Positions 51,561-60,576 of a stretch of DNA of 64,000 nucleotides are shown here, piece by piece. Within the stretch, counting starts at the first letter, position 1; the number at the start of each line of letters is the position of its first letter. The DNA is from Sphaerulina vaccinii (Eukaryota; Ascomycota; Dothideomycetes; Mycosphaerellales; Mycosphaerellaceae). The stretch lies in NCBI GenBank assembly GCA_022570795.1, contig JAKUDP010000002.1, positions 744,001-808,000 on the forward strand, in the 5' to 3' direction. Under the pieces are notes generated by a model, which was not told where the DNA came from, ran no database searches, and worked only from the letters and a program-made list of their open reading frames with translations. The position numbers and the translations under genes were made by a program.

Positions 51561-52839
51561 ATGCCGCACAAGATCGAAAAGCTGGAAGTCGTGCCGCTCC
51601 CTACGGAACTACGCAAGGACACGGAGCTGGGTGCTGAAGTGCTATTGCCATCATCAATGCCACTGCTGGATCTGTCGGCACTTACAGATAAAGATCGGGA
51701 GACTCTCCGACACGGTCTCTTCACACATCAAGTTCTGGTTGTTCGCGATCAGCAAGGCATGGATCCCGCTATGATACCAGAGCTCGCCAAGATCTTCGAC
51801 CCGACAGTGAGAGACATCCACAGTGGCGGCAAGGATCAAGTCAGGGACAAGAAGAACATCTTGTCGCAGAATAATGGTTCGAGGATCCCTCGTGCTCCTC
51901 AGGTGTCGGTGATCGGAAGTGGAAACACTAATGGCCACGAAGGCATTATAGACTTGGATCTGAAGCATGTGGACCATACTACTTTCCACCAGAATCCACT
52001 ATCGGAAGAAGACATAGCAAAAGGCTACACCAGACCATACCGGTGGCATATGGATGCACCTCTGTATGAGAACTTGCCAGGGTTCGCAACAGTCCTGCAT
52101 GCAATCGAGGTACCAGAATTGCCAGATCAGAAGTTTCGATTTCCGAGCGGAGACGAGATGGATATTGCTGCCGGCGCGACTGCTTGTAAGTCTCTCCCTC
52201 GTTGCAACGTAGCTGTACTGTAGTACTGATCGTGACCAGTCTACTCTGGCGCGAAGAGCTTCAAGCTACTCACCCCAGAGGAGCAAGAATTCGCTCAGAA
52301 CACGACAGTGCAATATGCTCCGCGCGCATACGAATTCATCAGACACTGTAAAGCCACCGATGATGGCTTCAGTATCGCAAGTTCTGGAAAAGAGATGCCC
52401 TTTGATGAGATGACGCCTTTCGATTGGGATCAGGTCCACGCATTTCCAGTAAGTCGTCCTCCTGGCATCCTCGCCTCGAAGATCCGTCCACTGACATGTC
52501 CTGCAGATGGTCTGGAAGAACAAATTGACACGCGAGCCGCATCTGCAAATTCTTGGTTGCAACGTCTTATCTCTTCGTACCAAGGATCCAGTGAGTGGTA
52601 AGACCACAGTGATAGATGATCTAGCAGAGGTTCGGCGAATTTGCCACAAGCTGCAGAGCAAGATTTACCAGCCAGAGCACATCTATGCTCATCGATGGCG
52701 GAAAGGTGATCTAGTGATCTTCCACAACAGAGGCGTCTTGCATAGCATTACCGGGCAGCTTGCGGACAGGTCAGAGAGAAGGTTGTTGTGGCAATGTAGT
52801 ATGGCGAGTGAGACGTGGCCGGAAGCGTATCGTACGTAG
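51561..52839 (+). CDS. Fe(II)/2-oxoglutarate dioxygenase, TauD family (xanthine-dioxygenase-like, three exons)
   Basis: Exons 51561-52185, 52240-52448 and 52507-52839 give 388 aa; introns are 54 and 58 bp. TauD-family enzymes oxidise a substrate with O2 and 2-oxoglutarate, releasing succinate and CO2 (family knowledge). The iron facial triad is seen as His and Asp in YRWHMDAPLYE (about 170) and the distal His in GVLHSITG near the end. The 2-oxoglutarate-binding Arg is probably within RSERRLLWQC. The N-terminal half (HQVLVVRDQQGMDPAMIPEL and KKNILSQNNGSRIPRAPQVS) resembles the fungal xanthine dioxygenase XanA group more than taurine or sulfonate enzymes, as far as I can judge. The NCS1 permease next door fits a purine role. 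The substrate assignment is inference. Confidence 0.85.
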
Positions 52840-53665
52840 CTCAGGAAAGCGATATCACAGCATAAGTACGATACTGTGACGTCCAACTGATACCTTGCCC
52901 GGTGATTTAAGTGACATTGTTCAGTGCCAGTTCCTCTTCTAATTCTGGTATGTGGTTGTTGCTGCAGCGATGTGCGTATACCTCGCCCGTGCCTTGCCGT
53001 AGGGAAGATGAGCCATAACGTAGGCTGGTAGCTATATTGTCGGTATCAGATGGCAGTCTGGGTGGAGGATGATGTCGTGAAGAGGTTTGGAGACGAAGAC
53101 GCTTCGAAATAGAGCCCGTGCACGAGCCACGCGCCTTGGCATGTGAAGGACTCTCGCGCGGAGTCCGCGGCTACCTTTGAGTTGATGTGCTATACTGGAT
53201 CTCAGGTTCGTTCAATGCCATCATCCCTCCGCCTGAGCATATCTCGCCTGGTCAGCAAGAGAATGACGGAGTAGAGTCTCCGTCGTATCGGTCAGAGAAG
53301 CCAGCCATGCCTGTATGGGAGCCACAAGAGTATGGCATACAGACTCCGAGAGACTGGTCAGCTCGACGGCTTGCTACATTGAGCAAAAGAGCATATCGAT
53401 ACTGGATCTCAAGTGCCGAGTAGCAACAGGATTCATCCATGATCGTCGAGACGCCCTATCTCGCGGCTGAACAGCTGCATACAGGCGGGAACAGCTAGCT
53501 ATAGATCCAGCTATCCATAGCTGGCAATGTCAGGATAGAGTTGCTATCTCTGGCGCCCTGCAGCAGCTCTCAATCCTGCTATAAGTATACTTGCACCTAT
53601 CAACTAGAAGACTGACGACCTACATAAGCCCAACACGTCACGATCAAGCTCAATATATATCCACA
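52840..53665. other. Intergenic region
   Basis: About 0.83 kb. An open frame at 53187-53423 has no signature. An inverted repeat is at 53507-53524 (separate entry). No gene is supported. Confidence 0.4.
53507..53524. promoter_or_regulatory. Inverted repeat upstream of transaminase gene
   Basis: CCAGCTAT-CC-ATAGCTGG is a perfect 8-bp dyad with a 2-base spacer, about 142 bp upstream of the start at 53666. AGCTAGCTATAG directly before it extends the similarity. It could be a dimeric transcription-factor site. Confidence 0.35.
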
Positions 53666-54679
53666 ATGGCAACCATGAACGCAATCTTCTCCGCTTACCA
53701 GAAACGCCAATCCTCCCTCGAAGCAACATACTCCTCAAACCCCTTCGCAAAAGGCATAGCATTCCTCGAAAACCAATATGTTCCCATCCAAGAAGCTCGC
53801 ATCCCCATGGCAGATCAAGGTTTTCTTCGAGGGGACATGACATACGACGTAGCCAGTGCTTGGGATGGTCGAACTTTCCATCTAGAAGACCATCTGGATC
53901 GTCTAGAGAAGAGTTGCAAGAAGATGCGATATTACAATATCCCATTATCTAGGAGGGAGATTCAGAGTAAGATCGTAGAAATGCTGCAGAAGAGTGTTAT
54001 CAAAGATGCGTATATCTGTCTCATGGTTACGAGAGGTTTGCAAAGGGTGTCGAATAATGTTGATATTGGCAAGAAAGCTGAAGAGTTGGAGAATATTCTC
54101 TATATCTGGATTGTACCTTATGTTTGGGTCATGTCTCCTTCTATGCAAATGAGTGGTGGAGGAAGTGCGATTATTGCGAGGACGGTCAGAAGGGTTCCTC
54201 CTGGAGCATTCGATCCTACGGTGAAGAATCTCCAATGGGGAGATTTCACAAGGGGATTGTTCGAAGCTAGTGATCGAGGAGCTATGTATCCTTTCCTGAC
54301 TGATGGTGATGGGAATTTGACAGAAGGTTCTGGCTACAACATCTGTATCATCAAGGATGGCGTGCTGTATACTCCTGATAGAGGGGTTCTGGAAGGTGTG
54401 ACGAGGAAGTCTGTGATTGAGTGTGCGAAGAAGGAAGGCATTGAAGCGAGGGTTGAGGTTGTACCTGTTGAGTTGGTCTATGTTGCGGACGAGATCTTCA
54501 TGTGTACGACTGCTGGAGGTGTAATGCCGATCACTGAGCTTGATGGGAAGAAAGTGGGAAATGGTAAAACTGGAAAGCTGACGAGCAGGATTTGGGATTC
54601 TTACTGGGCTGCTCATCTTGATCCGAAGCTGAATGTTGAGATCAACTATGCTGCTGGTGCGGGTAGAAGCAAGCTGTAG
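53666..54679 (+). CDS. Fold-type IV PLP transaminase, (R)-amine-transaminase-like
   Basis: 337 aa, intronless. The family moves amino groups using pyridoxal phosphate; fungal relatives include (R)-selective amine transaminases (family knowledge). Catalytic Lys is Lys187 in FDPTVKNLQWGDFTRGLFEA. Other signatures are IPMADQGFLRGDMTYDV, FHLEDHLDRL, RTVRRVPPGAFD, FLTDGDGNLTEGSGYN, LYTPDRGVLEGVTRKSV and EIFMCTTAGGVMPITELDG. Residues such as the FLRGD and RTVRRVPPG segments look much closer to the fungal (R)-amine transaminases than to branched-chain aminotransferases. The start MATMNAIFSAYQ matches that group. It converges with the lipocalin gene, 10 bp between stops. The natural substrate is unknown. 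Confidence 0.9.
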   Translation: MATMNAIFSAYQKRQSSLEATYSSNPFAKGIAFLENQYVPIQEARIPMADQGFLRGDMTYDVASAWDGRTFHLEDHLDRLEKSCKKMRYYNIPLSRREIQSKIVEMLQKSVIKDAYICLMVTRGLQRVSNNVDIGKKAEELENILYIWIVPYVWVMSPSMQMSGGGSAIIARTVRRVPPGAFDPTVKNLQWGDFTRGLFEASDRGAMYPFLTDGDGNLTEGSGYNICIIKDGVLYTPDRGVLEGVTRKSVIECAKKEGIEARVEVVPVELVYVADEIFMCTTAGGVMPITELDGKKVGNGKTGKLTSRIWDSYWAAHLDPKLNVEINYAAGAGRSKL

Positions 54680-54689
54680 TAGTTCGAGC

Positions 54690-55464
54690 TCAAGGAAACT
54701 GACAGCCCGTTTGATTCGTGAGCACAACTTTGGCCAGGTTCGTGCCTAGCTCTTTTGCTCGCTGGAGCCATGCCTACAGACGAAGAATCAGCATCGCTCT
54801 CAAGAACGGTAGCAAGTCTCAAACTCACCTCAACACTAGCATTCGATGGCTTCTGATTCCGGCTGAGCAGGAACAAAGTCGTGAAGTTCGTCGACTGCAC
54901 AATGGCGAACGCATTCGGATCATCTTCAGACACTTTAACACAATCACCTTCAGGATTCACGCCAATATCCTGCACAACATAGTTCGGTCCTGGACAAGCT
55001 GATGGTGGCTGACCAGGAAATTGTACTTTCAGTACACCAGCTTCGCCGTAACCAGCTTCTGGTGCTAATGGTGTTGCAACTCCTTCGATTCGGATTGTAG
55101 CGTTTCTTGAACCTCGTGCACAGCCGTTCTGTACTTTGACTGTGCCGTTGTCCTATGGACCCATGAGCAATCGTGTTCGAAGGGAACTGGATGAGTATGA
55201 GTAGCTTACATTGAGACTATAGTCGGCGAAGATACAGTCACAGCCAATCGTTGGGCCGAATGGAGTGCCTGCAGCTTGATACCATCGTCCTAGGTAGTCT
55301 TTCAGGACGAAGTCTTCTGTAGGCTTCGGGTAGAAGCATTTCCCATCGTATGTTGCGTCGGCTACAGCTGGAGTTGACGAGCTGCTTGAGCTTGGAGTGC
55401 TTAGGGTTCTTTGCAGTGGTGAAGCCGACGCTAAAGCCACGAGGAGGAGGCCTGGGGTGATCAT
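54690..55464 (-). CDS. Secreted lipocalin-like protein (three exons)
   Basis: Exons 55464-55210, 55152-54829 and 54773-54690 give 220 aa; introns are 57 and 55 bp. Lipocalins are small beta-barrels that bind hydrophobic ligands (family knowledge). Signal peptide: MITPGLLLVALASASP. A Ser/Thr-rich stretch follows. The lipocalin signature G-x-W is in LKDYLGRWYQAAGTPFGP. Later strands are NGTVKVQNGCARGSRNATI, PNYVVQDIGV and AFAIVQSTNFTTLFLLSRNQ. Exon 3 restores the expected C-terminal helix, AWLQRAKELGTNLAKVVL, ending NQTGCQFP; reading through the last intron gives only low-complexity sequence. The Cys residues suggest two disulfides. It is probably secreted or GPI-free wall-associated. Confidence 0.85.
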
Positions 55465-55963
55465 TGTGCTTGTGCTGATGTTTGGGCAAGAGACGAGGTT
55501 GAAACAAATCTTACTTTAACTCATCCCAGCTTCTGACGACATTCTACCCAAAGTGAGGTGCCAAGATCTTAGGGTCTTAGGGGCTTGGTATATAGTATAT
55601 CATAGACCTATCTCTCTTCTTGGCTATCTCTCCATGCCTATGCATCGATGCCATTGCCTTCACTCGCTTCCTTTGGCGGTCTTTCAGTCGAATTTGAGAT
55701 GCCGCCGATCCCGCCAACGAACAAGCTACCGAGTAGTGACCGCACCTCAAGAGACTCATCAGCTCAGCGGCTTCGCTCTGCTCCTGGTATCTTTCTGTCA
55801 TCTCCTACGCCCGGATCCTAAGCTGCGTAGCTCCGGCCAGATAGTCGAGTCATGAACTGTGAGAGTGCTTTCTTCACCTTATGATTTCGGACGACTCTCC
55901 GCCCTTCAGATCTCGCTGTCTTCTCCAGCGTCCGCACCTGTAGCAGCATAGCTTCCACGAGAA
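55465..55963. other. Intergenic region
   Basis: 499 bp with no supported gene: lipocalin promoter and 3' end of the following minus-strand gene. Confidence 0.4.
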
Positions 55964-57235
55964 TCACCAGTCTTTGCGAACTATGTTTCGTTTGCCTCCA
56001 TTCAGCTCGAGTGTCCATGGTGTGCCCCCATGGCCAATCGGGACGATGATCGAATAGCTCATCGAGCTGTTCTTCTCTTGTACTCCAGTAGTCATGTACA
56101 ATGGAGTCATGTTCCCATCATCACTGAAGAAGAACTGGGCGCGTTCTCGACGATAGAACTCTATGTCGCTTCCATCGTCGAACTCCACATAAGTAGTAAA
56201 TGCCAGTGTCTTGGTATTGAAGTGCCATGGCCCCTCGTATGATCGAGCGAATGCGTGCCTCCCGACCTTAGGTCCATCACCAAAGCCACCCCCTTTCTCT
56301 AGCGAGTGAACCAGCATATGATAGTTGCCACGAGCGTCTCTCCAGACGAACGGATCTTCGGCAGGATTATCAAATATTGGTTGGTCGTTATTGAGACTGG
56401 TGTACTTGCGATCGAACTTGCTCGCTATTGCAAGGCCGATCAGCTCGTTCTCAGGGCCTTTGTCACATTCCATCGGACATCCACGATATACCAGTAGAAT
56501 GTCGGAGTCGCATTTCTCGACATATCGCGCCTGCATTTCTGTGTTTGGCTGTGTCGGTTCTTGATGGCATGAGTAAAGCGGTAGTGGAGACGGATTAGTG
56601 ACCACAGCATTCCAGCTCAAAGTGTCCTTTCCCTGCTTCACCTGGCCATGTTGCGTCCATGACTTCAGGTCTGGGGAGGATATAACAGAGATCCCGCTCT
56701 CTCCATTGTGGTGATTGCCAGGTCCGCAAGTAAAGCTCGGATCTGTGCAAGTCGCGTTGACAACTTGAGGACAGCCGATGTAGTAGAGTAAGTATAGCTT
56801 GTCCGCGGGGCTGTATATTACAGTAGGATTGTGTGCAAAGTGACCCACCACTTCTTCTGCGAATGTGTAAGGTCCAGCTGGGCCTGTCTTGGACTCTGCC
56901 CGTATGATGCGGCTGTATGGCGCCCAGTAGTCCAATCCGCAATGATGATCGAACTCGGCGAGGAATGCATGGAACAAGTTCTTGCCATATGGATCCTGTA
57001 CGATCTTCGAACCCCAAGAAGAGACGCCCTCAGAAGTGCGATTGTAACCAGAGTCTCGCTTTGCAGGATAGATATCGACCTCGCCACAATCTTCGCCTCG
57101 CCAGCCTGGATCGCACATACATGTGCTCGAGTATTGGGAGCAGATTCCGTTCAGGCTGCAGTCTTCGTCAATCTTACAAGCAATAGTGAGTCTGCCGATC
57201 AGCAGTGCGACGACATATTGCACGCCTAGTAACAT
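55964..57235 (-). CDS. Secreted EGF-like plus five-bladed beta-propeller protein (GH43-like)
   Basis: 423 aa, intronless. A signal peptide (MLLGVQYVVALLIGRLTIAC) leads into an EGF-like module at about 20-52 (CKIDEDCSLNGICSQYSSTC, then CDPGWRGEDCGE) with six Cys in EGF order. The rest looks like a glycosidase-type five-bladed propeller: HCGLDYWAPYSRIIRAES, HNPTVIYSPADKLYLLYYIG, SWNAVVTNPSPLPL, LLVYRGCP, EDPFVWRDARGNYHMLVHSL and GPWHF. The E-D-P-F-V-W and N-P-T motifs are common in GH43/GH62/GH117-type propellers. Extra Cys pairs suggest disulfides. A sugar or wall substrate is likely, but the catalytic residues cannot be assigned by eye. Confidence 0.8.
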   Translation of the reverse strand: MLLGVQYVVALLIGRLTIACKIDEDCSLNGICSQYSSTCMCDPGWRGEDCGEVDIYPAKRDSGYNRTSEGVSSWGSKIVQDPYGKNLFHAFLAEFDHHCGLDYWAPYSRIIRAESKTGPAGPYTFAEEVVGHFAHNPTVIYSPADKLYLLYYIGCPQVVNATCTDPSFTCGPGNHHNGESGISVISSPDLKSWTQHGQVKQGKDTLSWNAVVTNPSPLPLYSCHQEPTQPNTEMQARYVEKCDSDILLVYRGCPMECDKGPENELIGLAIASKFDRKYTSLNNDQPIFDNPAEDPFVWRDARGNYHMLVHSLEKGGGFGDGPKVGRHAFARSYEGPWHFNTKTLAFTTYVEFDDGSDIEFYRRERAQFFFSDDGNMTPLYMTTGVQEKNSSMSYSIIVPIGHGGTPWTLELNGGKRNIVRKDW

Positions 57236-57481
57236 ATTGACTAGCGGAGTTGCGGCAGGAACGCCGCCTCGAGGTGAAGTGCATACTTATCAAGGCACTT
57301 ATCTTCAACATCATCTTGATACATTACCGTCGGTGTGTTGGTGGAGGAAAGTGGAGATCGGGACAGGACTGCCGCAGAAAGCTGATCCTTGCTCGAAGCT
57401 TGGTTAAAGTCATTGTCTTGGTCAGCAGTTGTGGTCCTGCACGAGCCACCGACACCATGCGCACCATACACTCGTCCGCAT
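57236..57481. other. Short intergenic region
   Basis: 246 bp between two minus-strand genes; promoter of the gene at 55964. Nothing else seen. Confidence 0.35.
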
Positions 57482-58642
57482 TCACAGCTTACTCTTTCCT
57501 CCTAGCACTACGCCTTCGAGCCACTCCTTCAGGATCTTGTTCGTCTCATCAGGTGTGTGCCACAAAGCCCAATGCGTAGCTGGAACCTCTCCTCGCGTTA
57601 GGTTTGGCACAGCTTTCTCCATATTTCGCGACATGGCCTTCGTCAAAATGCTATCTCTTGTAGCAAGAATGTACAGTGTGGGCTGCTTGATGTGGTTGCG
57701 ACTCTCGGCAGGCAGTTCCAGATCTTCCTCGTAATTGATCTTCCTGGTTCTATACCAGTTGCATGGACCATGTATGCCATTCTTCATGAATTGCTGAACA
57801 TAGTACTCAAACTCGTCTTGATTGAAGAGTGGGGTCTTGCCGACATAGTCGTTCACGATAATGTCGAGATTGATGCCTTCTTCAGGTGTCATGAACTTCC
57901 TTCTGCTCGAAGGCTTGCCTCCGTACATGCCGAGGAGGAATTGACGCATTGACTTCTCGTCCTTGACGACATTTTCGATCTGGTCGTCTTCAGAACCGAA
58001 CTGGAGTTGGTAGCCGAATTGTGGAAGGATAGTCTCGCTTAACTGTTTGGTGCTCACGTAGTCCTTTGTTGGCGGAGCGTACGAAGTACAGACGCTGAAT
58101 ATGTGTGAGATCAGTTGAGGGTACCATTGAGCAACGCGGTAGACTGCTGCTCCACCCCTGACATTACATCAGCTCCTGTATTTCAGCATAGTGATTGATC
58201 TGGACATACCAGTCATGGCCTCCAATGATGATCTTATGGGTGCCAATCTTCTTCGCAAGTGCAGCGACTACATCCGCATGAGCTTTGAAACCGTACTTTC
58301 TCAAGTTATCAGATGCGCCAGTCTCGCCATAGCCCATGCAGTCCAAAGCGATAGTCCTGATGCCAAGAGAAGTCAACAGTGGGAATTGGTATCGCCATGC
58401 TAGAGACTGGTCAGGAAAGCCATGTATCAGTACTGCGACAGCCTTTTGTTGGCCTTCGGCCGGGGCGTCAAGATATGCTACATCGGTTTTAGCGTATGTT
58501 CTCTGAACCATAAGAGGTTCTTATGCTTACACCACTTCCAGCCGTCAACGTTAATGTAGTCTCTCTTCACTTTGGAGCCAATGTCGGAAGGCTGAATCTT
58601 GGGTGCCATTATCTCGCTCGGTGGATCGACTTCGTCTGCCAT
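57482..58642 (-). CDS. Epoxide hydrolase-like alpha/beta hydrolase (three exons)
   Basis: Exons 58642-58531, 58477-58210 and 58157-57482 give 351 aa; introns are 53 bp (GTAAGC, branch GCTAAAAC) and 52 bp. Epoxide hydrolases open epoxides to diols through an Asp nucleophile (family knowledge). The oxyanion motif is LIHGFPDQSLAWRYQ. The nucleophile elbow GGHDWGGAAVYR is restored by splicing across the second intron. The catalytic His is in VPATHWALWHTPDE near the C terminus. Cap-domain Tyr candidates lie in YYVQQFMKNG and CNWYRTRKINYEED. The first intron was placed so that the core strand begins SYLDAPAEGQQKAVAVLIHG; other donors give stops. The substrate is unknown. It lies in a run of catabolic-type genes. 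Confidence 0.88.
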
Positions 58643-58777
58643 TGAAACTTTGATGCTGATGGGTTGAGTAGATATGCTTTTGGAGATGTCAAGGATGATG
58701 TGTTGGCTTGGCAGAGTCGCAAGCTGCACGTCGGCTCAATTGCCGAGGCACTAGATCAGGACTGAATCGTGCCCGCT

Positions 58778-60306
58778 TTATGGTGCGAGCTGACGGAGGA
58801 GGCGACAACAGACAATCGCTGTTTGTCTCTTGGGTGGGAATCTCGATTGAAGTGCATTTGGATCTGGATCAGCAGCCTGCTGGACACCAGATCCAGTATC
58901 TGAACAATGCCAAGACATCGCTCGCCCATACCCAGAGGATGGTCTCTGAGAGAACAGCTCAGCTGAATACCTTGTCAAGCACTCTGCCCACAATATTGCT
59001 GTTCGGGTCTGGTCTGAAGTTGGCAGTATACTCCTCGATCTCCCAGACTCCAATAGTGAGGTCGACTTCATGATATGAGGTAGGATAGGTATGTTCAGTA
59101 TCTCCATCGATCGCACGAAAGGAGATGCTGCGGCACCGGCTTTGCCGTTCGAATATGCTTCGATGAGCTTGGAGTCGTTATAGGGCACGTTGATACCAAC
59201 AGAGAGACTGCCAAGTACGAAGAAGAACGTCAGTCTCCAGCAGATCGATCGATACGCCTTCGGAAGCACTGCTCGCGGATTCTCAGCCTGTATATTGATC
59301 AGTACCACGACAGGCTCTCTTGATTCATGCTCTTCTCACCTCGCCTGCAGTCATAGAGACATACTCTGGTCCAGCAACCACAAAGGCTGCTTGAAACAAG
59401 CAGTACAGAAAGCCTAAGAAACGCCCTGTACCTCCTTCGCGGTACTCGGTCGCGAAAGCTCCAGGATCCTTCCAGTATCGGAAGCCGAAGCGGTCATGCT
59501 TAGGATTGCCTCCGAGCATTACGACGAAGGTGTACGATATGAGGCCAACGATCAAAATGACCTTTCCCACCGACATCCAGAATTCAGCTTCACCGTAGCC
59601 AGACACTTTTATGTAGTTGAGTGCTGCGTAGAGCGTGAGGAAGATGAGAAAGACTGCCCATGTTGGTATGGCAGTAGTCCAGTAGCGGATGACGAGGTTG
59701 CATACTGTCATTTCGAAAGGCACTGATCAACATGTCAGTAAGTTGTTCCGCCGCGACACATTTCTAATGCAGACTTACACAGCGACGCCTGGAAGAAAAA
59801 GAAGTTGTACCCGGCAGCTACGCCAAATGCTTCGTCCACGTAACGTCCAGCGAACCGGATGAAGGGGGACGAGATGGGAAGATATGTTGCCATCTCTGAC
59901 ATGCAAAGAGCGATTGTGTATACTACTGGACACCTACTCGTGGTCAGTAAAGTGCTCCCACAGCGTTGAGGACAAATTTACCATAGTGTGTAGGCGATAA
60001 ACAGACTTGCTGGACCAGCACTGATGAGACCTTTGCCAATGTTGACGAACAGCCTGTCATATCTGTTAGTACATGCTCATAGAGCTTGGACTTGATTCGC
60101 ATATACGCTGTGCCAATGGTACCTGCGATACCAATAAGTTGTATGTGTCTTGGCTTCAGCTTGCGTTTTGTTTGGTCGTCCTGAAGGTTGTGGATGTTAC
60201 CAATAGGTATTTCGATCGGACCAACTATTGTAGCTCCATCTTTGAAAGACACCCGTGAGAAGCCCTTCTCGGTCGAGCCATTCTGTACCACTTCCTTCTC
60301 GGCCAT
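58778..60306 (-). pseudogene. Amino-acid permease (APC/YAT type), 3'-truncated, five exons
   Basis: Exons 60306-60107, 60053-59982, 59933-59779, 59722-59340 and 59287-58778; introns 48-56 bp. The reading gives 439 aa. Fungal homologues have 12 helices and 520-580 aa. The first helix LIGIAGTIGTALFVNIGKGL has the family Gly-rich opening. MSEMATYLPISSPFIRFAGR, the long TM5 segment and VAGPEYVSMTAGEAENPRAV are typical. Similarity ends at about residue 343 (IPILPHIM). The last 96 residues (KSTSLLESGRSRSIL onward) are unlike any permease, so helices about 8-12 are missing. The protein would very likely not transport. Family: proton-coupled amino-acid uptake at the plasma membrane. The break lies near 59070. 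Confidence 0.75.
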
Positions 60307-60576
60307 GAGTCACTGCTTGTGGTGGGTGTCGTGTGAGTCTGCTACATTGTGCGAATGTTGCTGTGTGTAGTTCGCGTCAGTGCCTATCTGATGACTAAGC
60401 TGCACCGTCGGCCAGTATTGCCTGATCACAAATGCCGGTTTGATATGACCCGAGCCCCACGGCAGTGGTTTGACTTTGTTCGTATGGTCCCAGGTGAAGT
60501 ATGCTTCGCATCCTGTCCCACGGCCAAGCATGGGTGATCAGATCTCTTTAGCCGCACATCGGGCAAGACCGCCATT
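60307..60576. other. Divergent promoter of permease and class III transaminase
   Basis: 270 bp between divergent starts. No distinct motif is assigned. Confidence 0.35.

Noticed and set aside
53187..53423. 78-codon plus-strand frame upstream of the transaminase
   Set aside because: No signature, no splice continuation and an isolated position.
53945..54727. 260-codon minus-strand frame over the amine-transaminase-like gene
   Set aside because: It lies antisense to a well-supported enzyme and overlaps the last lipocalin exon in another frame; no family signature.
56831..57229. Plus-strand frames opposite the EGF/propeller gene
   Set aside because: Antisense Cys-rich reading produced by the Cys/Gly codons of the true gene.
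58708..59073. 121-codon plus-strand frame in the truncated permease tail
   Set aside because: No homology visible and the start is arbitrary; kept only as part of the breakpoint question.
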